Shown piece by piece: positions 1-8,493 of a DNA stretch of 64,000 nucleotides. Position 1 is the first letter of the stretch; the number at the start of each line of letters is the position of its first letter. Under the pieces are notes generated by a model. That model worked only from the letters and a program-made list of their open reading frames with translations, had not been told where the DNA came from and searched no databases. A program made the position numbers and the translations under genes. The stretch is from Bradyrhizobium diazoefficiens (GTDB taxonomy: Bacteria; Pseudomonadota; Alphaproteobacteria; Rhizobiales; Xanthobacteraceae), in assembly GCF_016616425.1 (NCBI RefSeq), contig NZ_CP067101.1, positions 2,852,001-2,916,000 on the forward strand, written 5' to 3'.

Positions 1-1
1 G

Positions 2-889
2 AAGGACCGCGGCATCAGTTTGCCGCTGACCATGGGGCACGAGACGGTCGGCGAGATCCTTGCATTCGGACCGGACGTGAAGCCGACCGATCAAGGCGAT
101 CTCAAGCTCGGCGACGTTGGCCTGGTCTATCCTTGGATCGGCTGCGGCAAATGCGCAACGTGTCTGGCGGGTGACGAGAACATGTGCCTGACACCACGCT
201 CGCTCGGCGTCTATTGCGATGGCGGCTATTCCGATCACATGCTGGTGCCGCATCCGCGCTATCTCCTCAATCTGAGGGGACTCGATCCCGCGACGACTGC
301 GCCCTATGCCTGCTCGGGCGTCACCACCTATAGCGCGCTCAAGAAGGTCGAGCAGCATTTCGACACGCCGATCGTGATGTTCGGCGCCGGCGGTCTCGGC
401 CTGATGGCATTGTCGCTGTTGAAGGCGATGGGCGGCAAGGGCGCGATCATGGTCGATATCGACGCCAGGAAGCGCGAGGCGGCGGAGAAGGCCGGCGCGC
501 TCGCCACCGTCGATCCCAAGGCACCGGATGCGCTGGAGCAGCTTGCCAAGAAAGCGGGCGGGCCGATCCGCGCCGTGGTCGACCTCGTCGGCAACGCCGC
601 GACGACGCAGCTCGGTTTCGATTGCCTCACCAAGGGCGGCAAGCTCGTCATCGTCGGCCTGTTCGGCGGCGGCGCGACCTGGGCGCTGCCGCTGATTCCG
701 ATCAAGGCCGTGACGATCCAGGGCAGCTATGTCGGCAATCTGCGCGAGACCCAGGAATTGCTCGATCTCGTGCGCACCAAGAAGGTGCCGCCGATCCCGG
801 TGACGACGGCACCGCTCGCCAAGGCCAACGATGCGCTGGTGCTGCTGCAGCAGGGCGCGGTGGTCGGGCGCACGGTGCTGACGCCGTAA
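2..889 (+). CDS. zinc-dependent alcohol dehydrogenase (5' truncated by window edge)
   Basis: Medium-chain (MDR) NAD(P)-dependent alcohol dehydrogenase. The reading frame is open from base 2, so the N-terminus lies outside the window; the internal TTG near base 20 is not the real start. Visible are the GHE zinc-region motif, the structural-zinc cysteine cluster (GCGKCATC...MC) and a Rossmann GAGGLGLMAL motif. About 295 residues are present, against roughly 340-350 for the family. It runs just ahead of the isopropylmalate-dehydrogenase-like gene on the same strand. The substrate cannot be read from the sequence. Confidence 0.9.
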   Translation, partial: KDRGISLPLTMGHETVGEILAFGPDVKPTDQGDLKLGDVGLVYPWIGCGKCATCLAGDENMCLTPRSLGVYCDGGYSDHMLVPHPRYLLNLRGLDPATTAPYACSGVTTYSALKKVEQHFDTPIVMFGAGGLGLMALSLLKAMGGKGAIMVDIDARKREAAEKAGALATVDPKAPDALEQLAKKAGGPIRAVVDLVGNAATTQLGFDCLTKGGKLVIVGLFGGGATWALPLIPIKAVTIQGSYVGNLRETQELLDLVRTKKVPPIPVTTAPLAKANDALVLLQQGAVVGRTVLTP

Positions 890-894
890 TCCAT

Positions 895-940
895 TCTGGC
901 ATTCCGGGTTCGGCCGTTCGAGCCGCCCCGGGATGACGCG
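895..940. repeat. short imperfect inverted repeat between genes
   Basis: The gap holds CATTCCGGG and, after about 20 bases, CCCGGGATG, an imperfect inverted pair. It resembles the CATTCCGGG...CCCGGAATGACG repeat near 31.8 kb. It is probably a short member of the same intergenic family. Confidence 0.4.
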
Positions 941-956
941 TCCTACAGGAATCCCC

Positions 957-2036
957 ATGTCCGCAAACAACGCCTTCCACATTGCCGTGCTCGCCGGCGA
1001 CGGCATCGGTCCCGAAGTCATGGCGCCGGCCATCGAGGTGCTGCGCAAGATCGAGCAGAAATCGGATTTGCGGTTTCGCTTCACCGAGGCCCCCGCCGGG
1101 GCCAACAATTATCTCGCCACCGGCAAGTCGATGCCGGACACCACCATCAAGCTGTGCGAGGAGGCCGACGCGATCCTGCTCGGGGCCTGCGGTCTGCCGT
1201 CGGTGCGCTACCCCGATAATACCGAGATCGCGCCGCAGATCGAACTGCGCTTCATCTTCGATCTCTATGCCGGCGTGCGGCCCGCGCGCCTCATTCCCGG
1301 CGTGCCGAGCCCGATCGTCGGTGCGGACCAGCGCGGCATCGATCTCGTCGTCATCCGCGAATCCACGGAAGGATTGTTCGCCTCGATGGGCAAGGGCGTC
1401 GTCACCCACGAGGATGCGCGCGAGACCATGGTAATCACGCGCAGGACATCCGAGCGCCTGTTCGAATTCTCGTTTCGCCTGGCCGAGCGGCGCAAGGCGC
1501 GCGGCAAGCCGGGGATGCTCACCTGTGTCGACAAGGCAAATGTGTTCAAGGCGTTTGCGTTCTTCCGCGGCATCTTCGACGAGATCGAAAAGCAGCATCC
1601 GAACGTGAAGACCGACCGGCTCTATGTCGACGCCTGTTCGGCGATGCTGGTCAAGCGGCCTTGGGATTTCGATGTGATGGTGATGGAGAACATGTTCGGC
1701 GACATCGTCTCCGACATCACCGCGAGCCTGATCGGCGGCCTGGGCATGGCGCCGTCGGCCGACATCGGCGACAAATACGCCGTGTTCCAGCCCTGCCACG
1801 GCACCGCGCCCGACATCATGGGGCAGGGCAAGGCCAATCCCACCGGCATGATCCTGTCGGCGGCAATGATGCTCGACTGGCTCGCCGACAAGCACGGCGT
1901 CGAGAGCGCGGCGGAAGCCGGCGAGACGATCGAGCGTGCGGTGGATCAGGTCTATGCCGGCGGCATCAAGCCGATGGAGTTCGGCGGCAGCAACGGGACC
2001 GCCGACATCGCGAAGGCGGTGCTGGCCGCACTGTAG
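957..2036 (+). CDS. isocitrate/isopropylmalate dehydrogenase family protein
   Basis: A 359-residue NAD(P)-dependent beta-hydroxyacid oxidative decarboxylase. It starts with the GDGIGPEV motif. The family signature is complete in NMFGDIVSDITASLIGGLG, with catalytic acidic residues, and FQPCHGTAPDIMGQGKANP binds the nucleotide adenine side. The ATG at 957 is preferred over the in-frame ATG at 933 because CAGGAA lies just upstream and the family starts a few residues before GDGIGPE. The substrate loop (ESTEGLF) differs from classical LeuB, so tartrate, homoisocitrate or another 2-hydroxy-3-substituted acid is possible. It is not in a leucine operon here. Confidence 0.88.
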   Translation: MSANNAFHIAVLAGDGIGPEVMAPAIEVLRKIEQKSDLRFRFTEAPAGANNYLATGKSMPDTTIKLCEEADAILLGACGLPSVRYPDNTEIAPQIELRFIFDLYAGVRPARLIPGVPSPIVGADQRGIDLVVIRESTEGLFASMGKGVVTHEDARETMVITRRTSERLFEFSFRLAERRKARGKPGMLTCVDKANVFKAFAFFRGIFDEIEKQHPNVKTDRLYVDACSAMLVKRPWDFDVMVMENMFGDIVSDITASLIGGLGMAPSADIGDKYAVFQPCHGTAPDIMGQGKANPTGMILSAAMMLDWLADKHGVESAAEAGETIERAVDQVYAGGIKPMEFGGSNGTADIAKAVLAAL

Positions 2037-2055
2037 GTGGAGATGCTCACGTGGA

Positions 2056-2077
2056 AAAGGGGCCCGCAGGCCCCTTT
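2056..2077. terminator. bidirectional intrinsic terminator
   Basis: A perfect 9-bp stem AAAGGGGCC / GGCCCCTTT with loop CGCA lies between two convergent genes. A-rich bases on the left and T-rich on the right give a U-tract in either direction, so it can serve both the dehydrogenase (+) and the small exported protein (-). Confidence 0.8.
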
Positions 2078-2082
2078 GTCAC

Positions 2083-2370
2083 TCACCAGCGGCGCCAGTG
2101 GTGATGGCGGTGACCCCAGCCCCACGGACGCGGGCCATAGAAGCGGCGTGGGCCGGCATAAAAGCCGTAGGCACCATAATAGTTCGGGCGCCACCAGCAG
2201 CGGCCCCAGGGGTTGCAGACCCAGCGCACCTGATCGACGTCAGCGGCCGGTCCACTGGCGACTCGATCCGCCTTCGGAATGCCATTCGGCATTGCCGCGA
2301 ACGCCGGGCCAGAGGCGAGCGCCATACCGCCCAGGGCAGCCAGACCGAGAACAGCAAACTTGAATTTCAT
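2083..2370 (-). CDS. small exported Trp/His/Tyr-rich protein, unknown function
   Basis: A 95-residue protein with a clear Sec signal peptide: a lysine-containing start, the core VLGLAALGGMALASG and cleavage near AFA-A. The mature part is short and rich in W, Y, R, G and H, with a histidine-tryptophan tail (GHRHHHWRRW). Proteins of this composition are frequent in Bradyrhizobium and have no established role. It converges on the upstream dehydrogenase across a bidirectional terminator. The region that would hold its promoter (2371-2474) is short, and no motif there stands out. Confidence 0.75.
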   Translation of the reverse strand: MKFKFAVLGLAALGGMALASGPAFAAMPNGIPKADRVASGPAADVDQVRWVCNPWGRCWWRPNYYGAYGFYAGPRRFYGPRPWGWGHRHHHWRRW

Positions 2371-2474
2371 CGCAATCTCCCTCGTTGTTGGAGAGAGAAT
2401 TTTCGACAGATCAATCGGTTGCTACCCGGGTGCGGCCGCGTGCGGATTTAATCTTCCTGAATGAAGATTCAGAT

Positions 2475-3296
2475 TCAACGCCCCTGGAACTTGGGTCTGC
2501 GCTTCTCCATGAAGGCCTGGCGGCCCTCGCGGAAATCCTCGGAGTCCATGCAGGAGTTGCCGATTGTCTTGATCATGTCCATGTCGCGCTGGCTCTCATC
2601 CTTCAGCACCTGCGCGATGGTGATCTTGGCGGCCTTGATCGCGAGCGGGGCGTTCCCGGAAATGGTCTGCGCGATCTCCATGGTCTCGCCCCAGAGCTGA
2701 TCGTCGGGGAATACGCGCTCGACGAGGCCAATGCGCAGCGCCTCGGAGCAATCGATGCGCATGCCTGTGTACATCAAGAGGCGCGCCCAGGACGGGCCGA
2801 CCAGCGACACCAGGTGCCTTAGACCATCGTAACCGTAGGCGATGCCGAGCCTGGCCGCGGGAATGCCGAACTGGCTGCTGTGCGCGGCGATGCGGATGTC
2901 GGCGAGCATCGCGACCTGCATGCCGCCGCCGAGGCAAAATCCCTGGATGCAGGCGATCGTCGGTTTCGGATAGTCGGCGAGCAATGCGCGCTGGGCGGCG
3001 CTGCGCTTGGAATATTCTTCGGACGCTGCCGCGTTATGCCTCACCTTCTCGAACTGGCCGATGTCGGCACCGGAGACGAAGGCCTTGCCGCCGGCACCGC
3101 GCAGGATCACGACACGCACCGTCTCGTCGTCGCGCAAGGCCGTCAGCGCCTCGCCAAATCCCTCCCACATCTCCAGCGACATTGCATTGCGCTTGTCGGG
3201 ATTGTTGAAGGTGATCACTCCAACGCCACCGGCTGCGTGCTTGAGGATCTTGCCGTCGGCATAGGAGTTTTCGATCGTGCTGGAAGTGTCAGGCAT
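2475..3296 (-). CDS. enoyl-CoA hydratase/isomerase family protein
   Basis: A 273-residue crotonase-fold protein. It carries the oxyanion-hole segment (GAGGKAFVSGADI) and the second CoA-binding segment CIQGFCLGGGMQVAMLADIRIA. It probably hydrates or isomerises an acyl-CoA. The start is set at the ATG of MPDTSS (3296) because the frame upstream is low-complexity and unlike crotonases; 3314 is an alternative six residues longer. The classical Glu144 position appears replaced around the AARLGIAYG segment, so activity and substrate are uncertain. No fatty-acid genes flank it. Confidence 0.85.
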   Translation of the reverse strand: MPDTSSTIENSYADGKILKHAAGGVGVITFNNPDKRNAMSLEMWEGFGEALTALRDDETVRVVILRGAGGKAFVSGADIGQFEKVRHNAAASEEYSKRSAAQRALLADYPKPTIACIQGFCLGGGMQVAMLADIRIAAHSSQFGIPAARLGIAYGYDGLRHLVSLVGPSWARLLMYTGMRIDCSEALRIGLVERVFPDDQLWGETMEIAQTISGNAPLAIKAAKITIAQVLKDESQRDMDMIKTIGNSCMDSEDFREGRQAFMEKRRPKFQGR

Positions 3297-3619
3297 CGCG
3301 CGCTCGCTTGTCATTGGCCAGGTGCAATGTGCGGCGGGGGCGTTGCCGCGGTCAACGGCGGCAGACGAAGTGGCTTGCATCCGCGTGTGCCGCCATTGCA
3401 TGGCGGCGGTGCCGCGACGTTCGCAAGGCAGCGACGGATGGCAGGCAATCGGACCAAAAAAGGGGCGGTCAGACCGCCCCGATAGCAAGGGCAGCGCGCG
3501 CAAAGCGCACGGGCCGAGACGGATGTAAGGCCATGCAATCCGGCTCTCGTTCAATCCGGCCGCGCCCCCGTGGCGCGGCGGATTGAAGGTCGGCCGTGAC
3601 GGCAGACCGTCGGTCGATC
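3297..3619. other. intergenic region without a convincing gene
   Basis: About 320 bases between the enoyl-CoA hydratase and the XRE regulator, both on the minus strand. It contains the terminator at 3456-3480 and the promoter region of the hydratase. Overlapping frames here are low-complexity and have no ribosome-binding site, so no gene is called. Confidence 0.6.
3456..3480 (-). terminator. intrinsic terminator of the LysR-XRE operon
   Basis: Read on the minus strand, GGGGCGGTC-T-GACCGCCCC forms a GC-rich hairpin followed directly by TTTTTT (the AAAAAA at 3456-3461 on the plus strand). It lies about 140 bases past the XRE stop and faces the right way to end that operon. Confidence 0.85.
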
Positions 3620-4024
3620 TCAGCTTTCGTTCGCTGCGATCGATTCCATCAGCGAGACGAGCTGACGCTGCACCGTCTGGTCCTTGATCTTGCTGTAGGC
3701 GCGCAGCAGGCGGAGGCTGAAGGCCGAATCGAGGAAGAGCAGGCTCTCGACTTCGCGCGCCTTGTTGTCGCCGTCGTAGAAGAAGGTCACGGGCACGTCG
3801 AGGGCGGAGGCGATCTGCTGAAGCCGAGCCGCGCCCACGCGATTGACGCCCTTCTCGTACTTCTGGACCTGCTGGAAGCTGACGCCGAGCTTCTCGCCGA
3901 GCTCGGCCTGGGAGATCTTCATCTCGACGCGCCGCAGGCGGATCCGCTTGCCAAGCTCGATGTCGGGCTTGCCGGCACTGCGCTGCTTCATTCTCTTCGC
4001 CGCTGCTTTCATCTCTTTTTTCAC
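3620..4024 (-). CDS. XRE-family helix-turn-helix regulator
   Basis: A 134-residue cytoplasmic DNA-binding protein. A Cro/C1-type HTH fills residues 25-80 (GKRIRLRRVEMKISQAELGE, then VSFQQVQKYEKGVNRV), followed by a short helical tail seen in rhizobial XRE proteins. The start is GTG, and its bases overlap the TGA stop of the upstream LysR gene (GTGA), so the two are translationally coupled. The basic N-terminal 20 residues precede the HTH. Targets are unknown. Confidence 0.88.
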   Translation of the reverse strand: MKKEMKAAAKRMKQRSAGKPDIELGKRIRLRRVEMKISQAELGEKLGVSFQQVQKYEKGVNRVGAARLQQIASALDVPVTFFYDGDNKAREVESLLFLDSAFSLRLLRAYSKIKDQTVQRQLVSLMESIAANES

Positions 4025-5070
4025 CTTTGTTCTTCGGTTGAAAATCCCCCGAAGAGCTGGGTCAGGGGTTCGCCCATATACGAGTCCTTGAATTCATGCG
4101 GGTGCACGAACTCTTCCTTAAACCACGGGAAGCGAGCCGGATTGAAAGCCTCGATCAGCCAGTCAATCATGTGCCGCACGCGCGGAATACGGCCGCTACC
4201 GGGATGGTAGGACAACCAGATATCCAGCGGCCGGTTAAGCTCGACCTCCAATGGAATCAACTTCCCGCCAAGCGCAATGGCGTAGCTCGGGAAGACGCCT
4301 ATGCCGGCGCCATTCGCGACCGCCCAATAGTTGGCGCTCGAGACGTTGGTCTTCATGACCAGAAGGTCACGCTCCGACACGCCCGGGAAGAAGCTCTCGA
4401 AGGATTCCTTGGCGGCGAGCTGGTCGGCGAATTGCAGCACCAGGCGATGCTTGATCAATTCCGCGGCCGATCGCGGCGCGCCGTGTTTTGCGATGTACTT
4501 CTCGGAGGCCCAGAACATCAGATGCATGCGGCCGAGCCGCACCAGCTTGACGTCTAGCGCGGAGGGACGCGAAAGATGGATGGCGACGTCGGCCTCGTGG
4601 CGTGACACGTCGGCCGAACGCATTGCGCAATGCAGGTCGACCAGGATCTTCGGATAGGCCTGCTGGAATTCGACCAGCCGCGGAGCCAGCCAGAATGTCC
4701 CGAGCCCCTCGGTGACGGCGACCCGGACCTCGCCGGACAGGGCATTCGCCATCGAATCGCTGGCGCGCAGCACGTCGAAGGTGGCGGCCTCCATACGCTC
4801 GGCGGCGGAGACCACCAGTGCGCCTTCATCGGTCAGATGGGTGCCATGGACGTCGCGGGTGAACAGCGTGGTGCCGGTCTGGCGTTCGAAATCGTCGATC
4901 CGCCGGCGCACGGCGTTGATCGATAGCGACAAGCGCTCGGCCGCCGACCGGAAACTTCCGCATCGGACGACTTCGAGGAATATGCGGGCCGCATCCCAAT
5001 CCGAGAGGCCGCTGAGATTTGTCTTTGGGCGTTCCGGCAGACGAACGCCCCTTTCCGCCAAGGAGTGCAT
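4021..5070 (-). CDS. LysR-family transcriptional regulator
   Basis: A 349-residue regulator. The winged HTH is at about residues 23-85 (DWDAARIFLEVVRCGSFRSA, ERLSLSINAVRRRIDDFERQ) and is followed by a LysR-type effector domain. The ATG at 5070 has AAGGGA six bases upstream. The 20-residue N-terminal extension and the C-terminal tail make it longer than the usual 300 residues. It is the first gene of a two-gene operon with the overlapping XRE regulator, ending at the terminator at 3456-3480. LysR proteins usually act on a divergent gene, but none is recognisable in the 500 bases upstream. Confidence 0.88.
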   Translation of the reverse strand: MHSLAERGVRLPERPKTNLSGLSDWDAARIFLEVVRCGSFRSAAERLSLSINAVRRRIDDFERQTGTTLFTRDVHGTHLTDEGALVVSAAERMEAATFDVLRASDSMANALSGEVRVAVTEGLGTFWLAPRLVEFQQAYPKILVDLHCAMRSADVSRHEADVAIHLSRPSALDVKLVRLGRMHLMFWASEKYIAKHGAPRSAAELIKHRLVLQFADQLAAKESFESFFPGVSERDLLVMKTNVSSANYWAVANGAGIGVFPSYAIALGGKLIPLEVELNRPLDIWLSYHPGSGRIPRVRHMIDWLIEAFNPARFPWFKEEFVHPHEFKDSYMGEPLTQLFGGFSTEEQR

Positions 5071-5568
5071 ACAAGTCCCTTCCGGTCGCTAAACTGGCAG
5101 AATCCAGCACAAACCACAACCACTGCGGGTTGGGGATGATGAGTTTTGAACGTCATCCTTACTACCGCGTGGATGGTATCCAAGTGCTGCCAAGGGCTGG
5201 GAATCGGGTAGCTATTCGCCCGGATGAGGGGTGTGGCGTGAGTTCCGTTGCGAGCCGTCAAATGGCTGCGGGATTGCAGGCGCTGTCCATATTGCAAGCG
5301 CTGTCCGTAATGAATGACTTCGCGCGACGGCCGACGCCGTCTCCGTCAGTGGATCAATCACGGCGGACCAGGCGTTGCCTTCCGGATTGCTTCGATAATG
5401 ACCAATTGCGTAGCGCGGCACTGTTAGCCGGAATCGTGGTTCCATGGCAGAAGCCCACCGAAATCTGGTTCGGAGGCGCAACGGCCTCGTGCTATCTTCA
5501 CTGTTTCATGGGGCCAAAGGAGTCGTCACAAGTACGTCTCGCAGGCTGAATTAACGGAAAGAACGCCG
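5071..5568. other. intergenic region, no gene recognised; 18-bp tandem repeat inside
   Basis: About 500 bases upstream of the LysR gene. Open frames on both strands lack a plausible ribosome-binding site and look like chance. It holds two adjacent 18-bp units at 5275-5292 and 5293-5310 (TTGCAGGCGCTGTCCATA and TTGCAAGCGCTGTCCGTA, 16 of 18 identical). These could be paired protein-binding sites. Confidence 0.5.
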
Positions 5569-5835
5569 GTGTCGCATTCAGACGAACAGTTGCAGTCGGT
5601 GCTGGAAACGCTTGAGGAGTGCCGTAGGGTTCTCAACGAGTGCGACAGCCGTGAGTCGGCCGAGCTGCTGTCCATTGTCATCCTTGACGTCAGGATGAAA
5701 CTCAAAGGAATTGACAGTGCCGATCTCAAGGCGCTGTGCGATGAAATGCTGCGGAGCGCTGCGAGCGAGCCGCGGGCTCCTTCCAAGCAGGCGCAGGACC
5801 AGCCCCGGCGTCCGCTGCTCCGCGTGGTAAAGTAG
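5569..5835 (+). CDS. small conserved-looking hypothetical protein
   Basis: An 88-residue acidic, helix-forming protein starting at GTG, with ACGGAAAG about ten bases upstream. Residues 1-60 are predicted helical with heptad-like leucines (LQSVLETLEECRRVLNEC, LLSIVILDVRMKL). The tail is basic and proline-rich. There are no membrane segments or known motif. It is followed by a stem-loop at 5848-5866. The codon pattern and ribosome-binding site support a real gene; its function is unknown. Confidence 0.6.
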   Translation: MSHSDEQLQSVLETLEECRRVLNECDSRESAELLSIVILDVRMKLKGIDSADLKALCDEMLRSAASEPRAPSKQAQDQPRRPLLRVVK

Positions 5836-5847
5836 CCGCGCCGGCGG

Positions 5848-5912
5848 ATCTCGCTTTTGGCGAGATTTGCGCGCGTCCCGATGCCGTATCTGTGATCGCA
5901 GACGGCATCGGG
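5848..5912. terminator. two consecutive stem-loops, possible terminator
   Basis: ATCTCGC-TTTTG-GCGAGAT (5848-5866) is followed by a perfect 11-bp pair CCCGATGCCGT / ACGGCATCGGG (5877-5912) enclosing an inner CTG/CAG stem. Neither is followed by a clear T-run, so the second may be an intergenic repeat rather than a terminator. Confidence 0.5.
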
Positions 5913-6041
5913 AGGAGCCCTGGTGTCGTGCGCCTCAGTTGCGCATTTTCCGGCATCGGCTACACCAGAGCCGGTTCGGCTCCGGGCGGGGGCCCATGTC
6001 CCGCGCGCCGTACCGGCACCTGAGATGGCTCCGACTGCATC

Positions 6042-6773
6042 ATGCAAAATGTTTCGATCCCGGCGGCGCTGATTGCCGGCCTCGTCAGCTTCCTCTCGCC
6101 TTGCGTCCTGCCGCTGGTCCCGCCCTATCTGATCTACCTCACGGGCGCCACGATCGAGCATGTCGGGAGCAACGAACCGGCCTCGGCCTCCAAGCGCGCG
6201 ATCATGATGTCGGCGCTCCTGTTCGTGCTCGGCTTCTCCACGGTGTTCGTCGCGCTCGGCGCCAGCGCCTCGTTGATCGGCGGGCTGATCCGTGCCTGGT
6301 CGGCGGAGCTGTCGATCCTCGCCGGCATCGTCATCATCGTCATGGGCCTGCACTTCCTGGGCCTCACGCGCATCGGCCTGTTGATGCGCGAGGGGCGGCT
6401 GCCGATCCCCAAGCCGGTCGGCCTCTGGGGCGCCTATATCATGGGTCTCGCCTTCGCCTTCGGCTGGACTCCCTGCATCGGCCCGATCCTCGCCGCGATC
6501 CTCTCGATCGCCGCGGCTGAAGCCACGGTGACGAAGGGCGCCGGCCTGCTAGCGGTCTATTCGGCCGGGCTCGGCATTCCGTTCCTGATCGCCGCGCTGA
6601 TGATCGAACAATTCTCCACACTGTTCGCGCGCATGAAGGGGCACCTCGTCACTGTCGAGCGCGCCATGGGTGTCCTGATGGTGATCACCGGCATCGGCTT
6701 TCTCACCGGCGCGGTCTCGAATGTGAGCATCTGGCTGCTGGAGACGTTTCCGGCGCTGCAGACAATCGGGTAG
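6042..6773 (+). CDS. ccdA: cytochrome c biogenesis / thiol-disulfide transmembrane protein CcdA
   Basis: A 243-residue inner-membrane protein of the CcdA/DsbD-beta family, which moves reducing equivalents from cytoplasmic thioredoxin to the periplasm for cytochrome c maturation or other thiol pathways. The two redox cysteines lie in the diagnostic contexts SFLSPCVLPLVPPYL (helix 1) and GWTPCIGPILAAIL (helix 4). Six hydrophobic segments are visible. It converges on the sensor kinase with only 12 bases between stops. No cytochrome c maturation genes are adjacent. Confidence 0.92.
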   Translation: MQNVSIPAALIAGLVSFLSPCVLPLVPPYLIYLTGATIEHVGSNEPASASKRAIMMSALLFVLGFSTVFVALGASASLIGGLIRAWSAELSILAGIVIIVMGLHFLGLTRIGLLMREGRLPIPKPVGLWGAYIMGLAFAFGWTPCIGPILAAILSIAAAEATVTKGAGLLAVYSAGLGIPFLIAALMIEQFSTLFARMKGHLVTVERAMGVLMVITGIGFLTGAVSNVSIWLLETFPALQTIG

Positions 6774-6785
6774 CGCTTCCTGCGC

Positions 6786-8321
6786 TCATCGCCTCTCGTC
6801 GTCCAGCGTGCAGATCACTGTGCAGACCACGCCGCGCGGCAGGAAGTCGACGGTTGCCTCGCCGTCGAGCTGGTCGCGCGCGCTACGTTCGATCAGGCGC
6901 GAGCCGAAGCCGCGCCTCACCGGCGCCGTCACCGGCGGTCCGCCGATCTCGGTCCAGATCAGCCGCAGCCGCGGCTTCGGCGCGTCGGCGATGATCTCCC
7001 AGTCCAGCGTTACCCGGCCGCTCTCGTTGGACAGCGCGCCGTATTTTGCGGCGTTGGTGGCGATCTCGTGCACGATCATCGACAGCACCAGGGCGAGCCG
7101 CGGCGACAACGGCACGGCGGGACCGGCCATGCGGATACGGTCAGGACCATTCAGCAGGAAAGGCTGAAGTGCGCGGGCCATCACGTCCCGCAGCTCCGAG
7201 CCCGCCCACTTCTCCTGGCTCAGCAGGTTATGCGCTTCGGCCAATGCGCCGAGCCGGCCCTCGAACTTGGTCCGCTCGTCCCTGCTGGCGCTGCGGAAGG
7301 TCTGCGCCGCGATCGCCTGCACCAAGGCCAGCGTGTTCTTGACGCGGTGGTTGAGCTCCTCGATCAGGAGATTGTGCAGCATCTCGCCGCGCGCGATCGT
7401 GGCCGCCATCCTGACCGCGAAGGTCAGGCCAATCAGCAGCAGGATGCCGCCGATCAGGCCGGTGATCGCGATGTTGCGCCAGAGCGGCGCGATCAGCGAG
7501 CTCTCGGTGACGCCCGCCACGACCGTCCAGCCCGTCAGTTGCGATCTGGTAAAGGCGGAAGACAACGCGACGCCGTCGAGCGAAACGCTGGACAGAGTGG
7601 CCTCCGGGCTGCGGGACATCGCATCATAGAGTGCGCCGGAAGCCTCCTTGCCGAACGTCTCGGCGGGATTGGGCGTGCGTGCGAACACGCGCGCCTTGGT
7701 GTCCAGCAGCGATACCGTCCATTGATCGTTCGGCCGCTGCTGCTCGACCAGCCTCTGGAATATCGCGATCGGCGGACTGAAGGAGAGCGCATAGGCGACT
7801 TCGCCATTGTGCAGCACGGGAACCTCCACGGTCACGATCGGCCGTTTCTTGGTCGAACCAACGAACAGATCGGAATATTGTGGAGCCTTGCTTGCAAACA
7901 CCCGTTCGACGATCGCTCGATTGTTGCGCGGTGGCAGATTCGCTGTTTCCGTCGTGACGGTGGAAAAGAGCTGGTGCCCGGATCTGTCGGCCAGCAGAAG
8001 AACGCTGTCTCCGCCATATTGGCTGATGAACCCGGCCGCCAGCCGACGGAAGCTGTCGAAGTCACTGTTTTGCAAGGAATTGCTGAGTGCGAGCACTTGC
8101 AAGCCGCCCGTCATTCGCTGCACCTCGGAATCGAGCACGACGCGCATGCTGCGCACGGTCTCAAGCACCCGGCGCGTCGCATCGCCACGATCCTGGCGAT
8201 AGTTGGAATAGGCGAGGCCGACCGCGAAGACAATCAGCGGCAACATCGTTCCTGCGACGAGGAGAGCGAGCCGAACGGGCAGGGTGAGCTTTGACAAGCG
8301 CAGGCGTCCCGGTTCCAGCAC
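6786..8321 (-). CDS. HWE-family sensor histidine kinase with periplasmic sensor domain
   Basis: A 511-residue inner-membrane kinase. An N-terminal membrane helix (residues about 15-40) and a second near residue 285-305 bracket an extracytoplasmic dCache-like domain of about 240 residues. The transmitter has the HWE-type H-box ELNHRVKNTLALVQAIAAQT (phosphoacceptor His near residue 325), the family Trp in EKWAGSELRDV, the N-box HEIATNAAKYGALS and the G-box region GFGSRLIER. HWE kinases in alphaproteobacteria often feed general-stress or light responses. No response regulator is adjacent, so its partner is unknown. Confidence 0.9.
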   Translation of the reverse strand: MLEPGRLRLSKLTLPVRLALLVAGTMLPLIVFAVGLAYSNYRQDRGDATRRVLETVRSMRVVLDSEVQRMTGGLQVLALSNSLQNSDFDSFRRLAAGFISQYGGDSVLLLADRSGHQLFSTVTTETANLPPRNNRAIVERVFASKAPQYSDLFVGSTKKRPIVTVEVPVLHNGEVAYALSFSPPIAIFQRLVEQQRPNDQWTVSLLDTKARVFARTPNPAETFGKEASGALYDAMSRSPEATLSSVSLDGVALSSAFTRSQLTGWTVVAGVTESSLIAPLWRNIAITGLIGGILLLIGLTFAVRMAATIARGEMLHNLLIEELNHRVKNTLALVQAIAAQTFRSASRDERTKFEGRLGALAEAHNLLSQEKWAGSELRDVMARALQPFLLNGPDRIRMAGPAVPLSPRLALVLSMIVHEIATNAAKYGALSNESGRVTLDWEIIADAPKPRLRLIWTEIGGPPVTAPVRRGFGSRLIERSARDQLDGEATVDFLPRGVVCTVICTLDDERR

Positions 8322-8459
8322 AGTGGCGCTGGACTGTGATATTGGGAGACCATACGGTCACGAGTTGCGCTGCGCCACGATTTTTGCGACCCGCGAGCGC
8401 TGTTCCTGCCGCGCCTGATCGTGCCGGAAATGCTCAAATGAGCGCTTGATCGGGCGATG

Positions 8460-8478
8460 CCGCGGCCGACGGCCGCGG
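8460..8478. terminator. GC-rich hairpin after the serine hydrolase
   Basis: A perfect 8-bp stem CCGCGGCC / GGCCGCGG with a GAC loop lies just past the stop of the minus-strand serine hydrolase. There is no T-run, so Rho-independent termination would be weak. Confidence 0.45.
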
Positions 8479-8493
8479 AATCGAGTCAATTGG

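Noticed and set aside
5019..5549. 176-codon plus-strand frame and an 89-codon minus-strand frame upstream of the LysR gene
   Set aside because: No ribosome-binding site and no recognisable protein features; one overlaps the LysR start.
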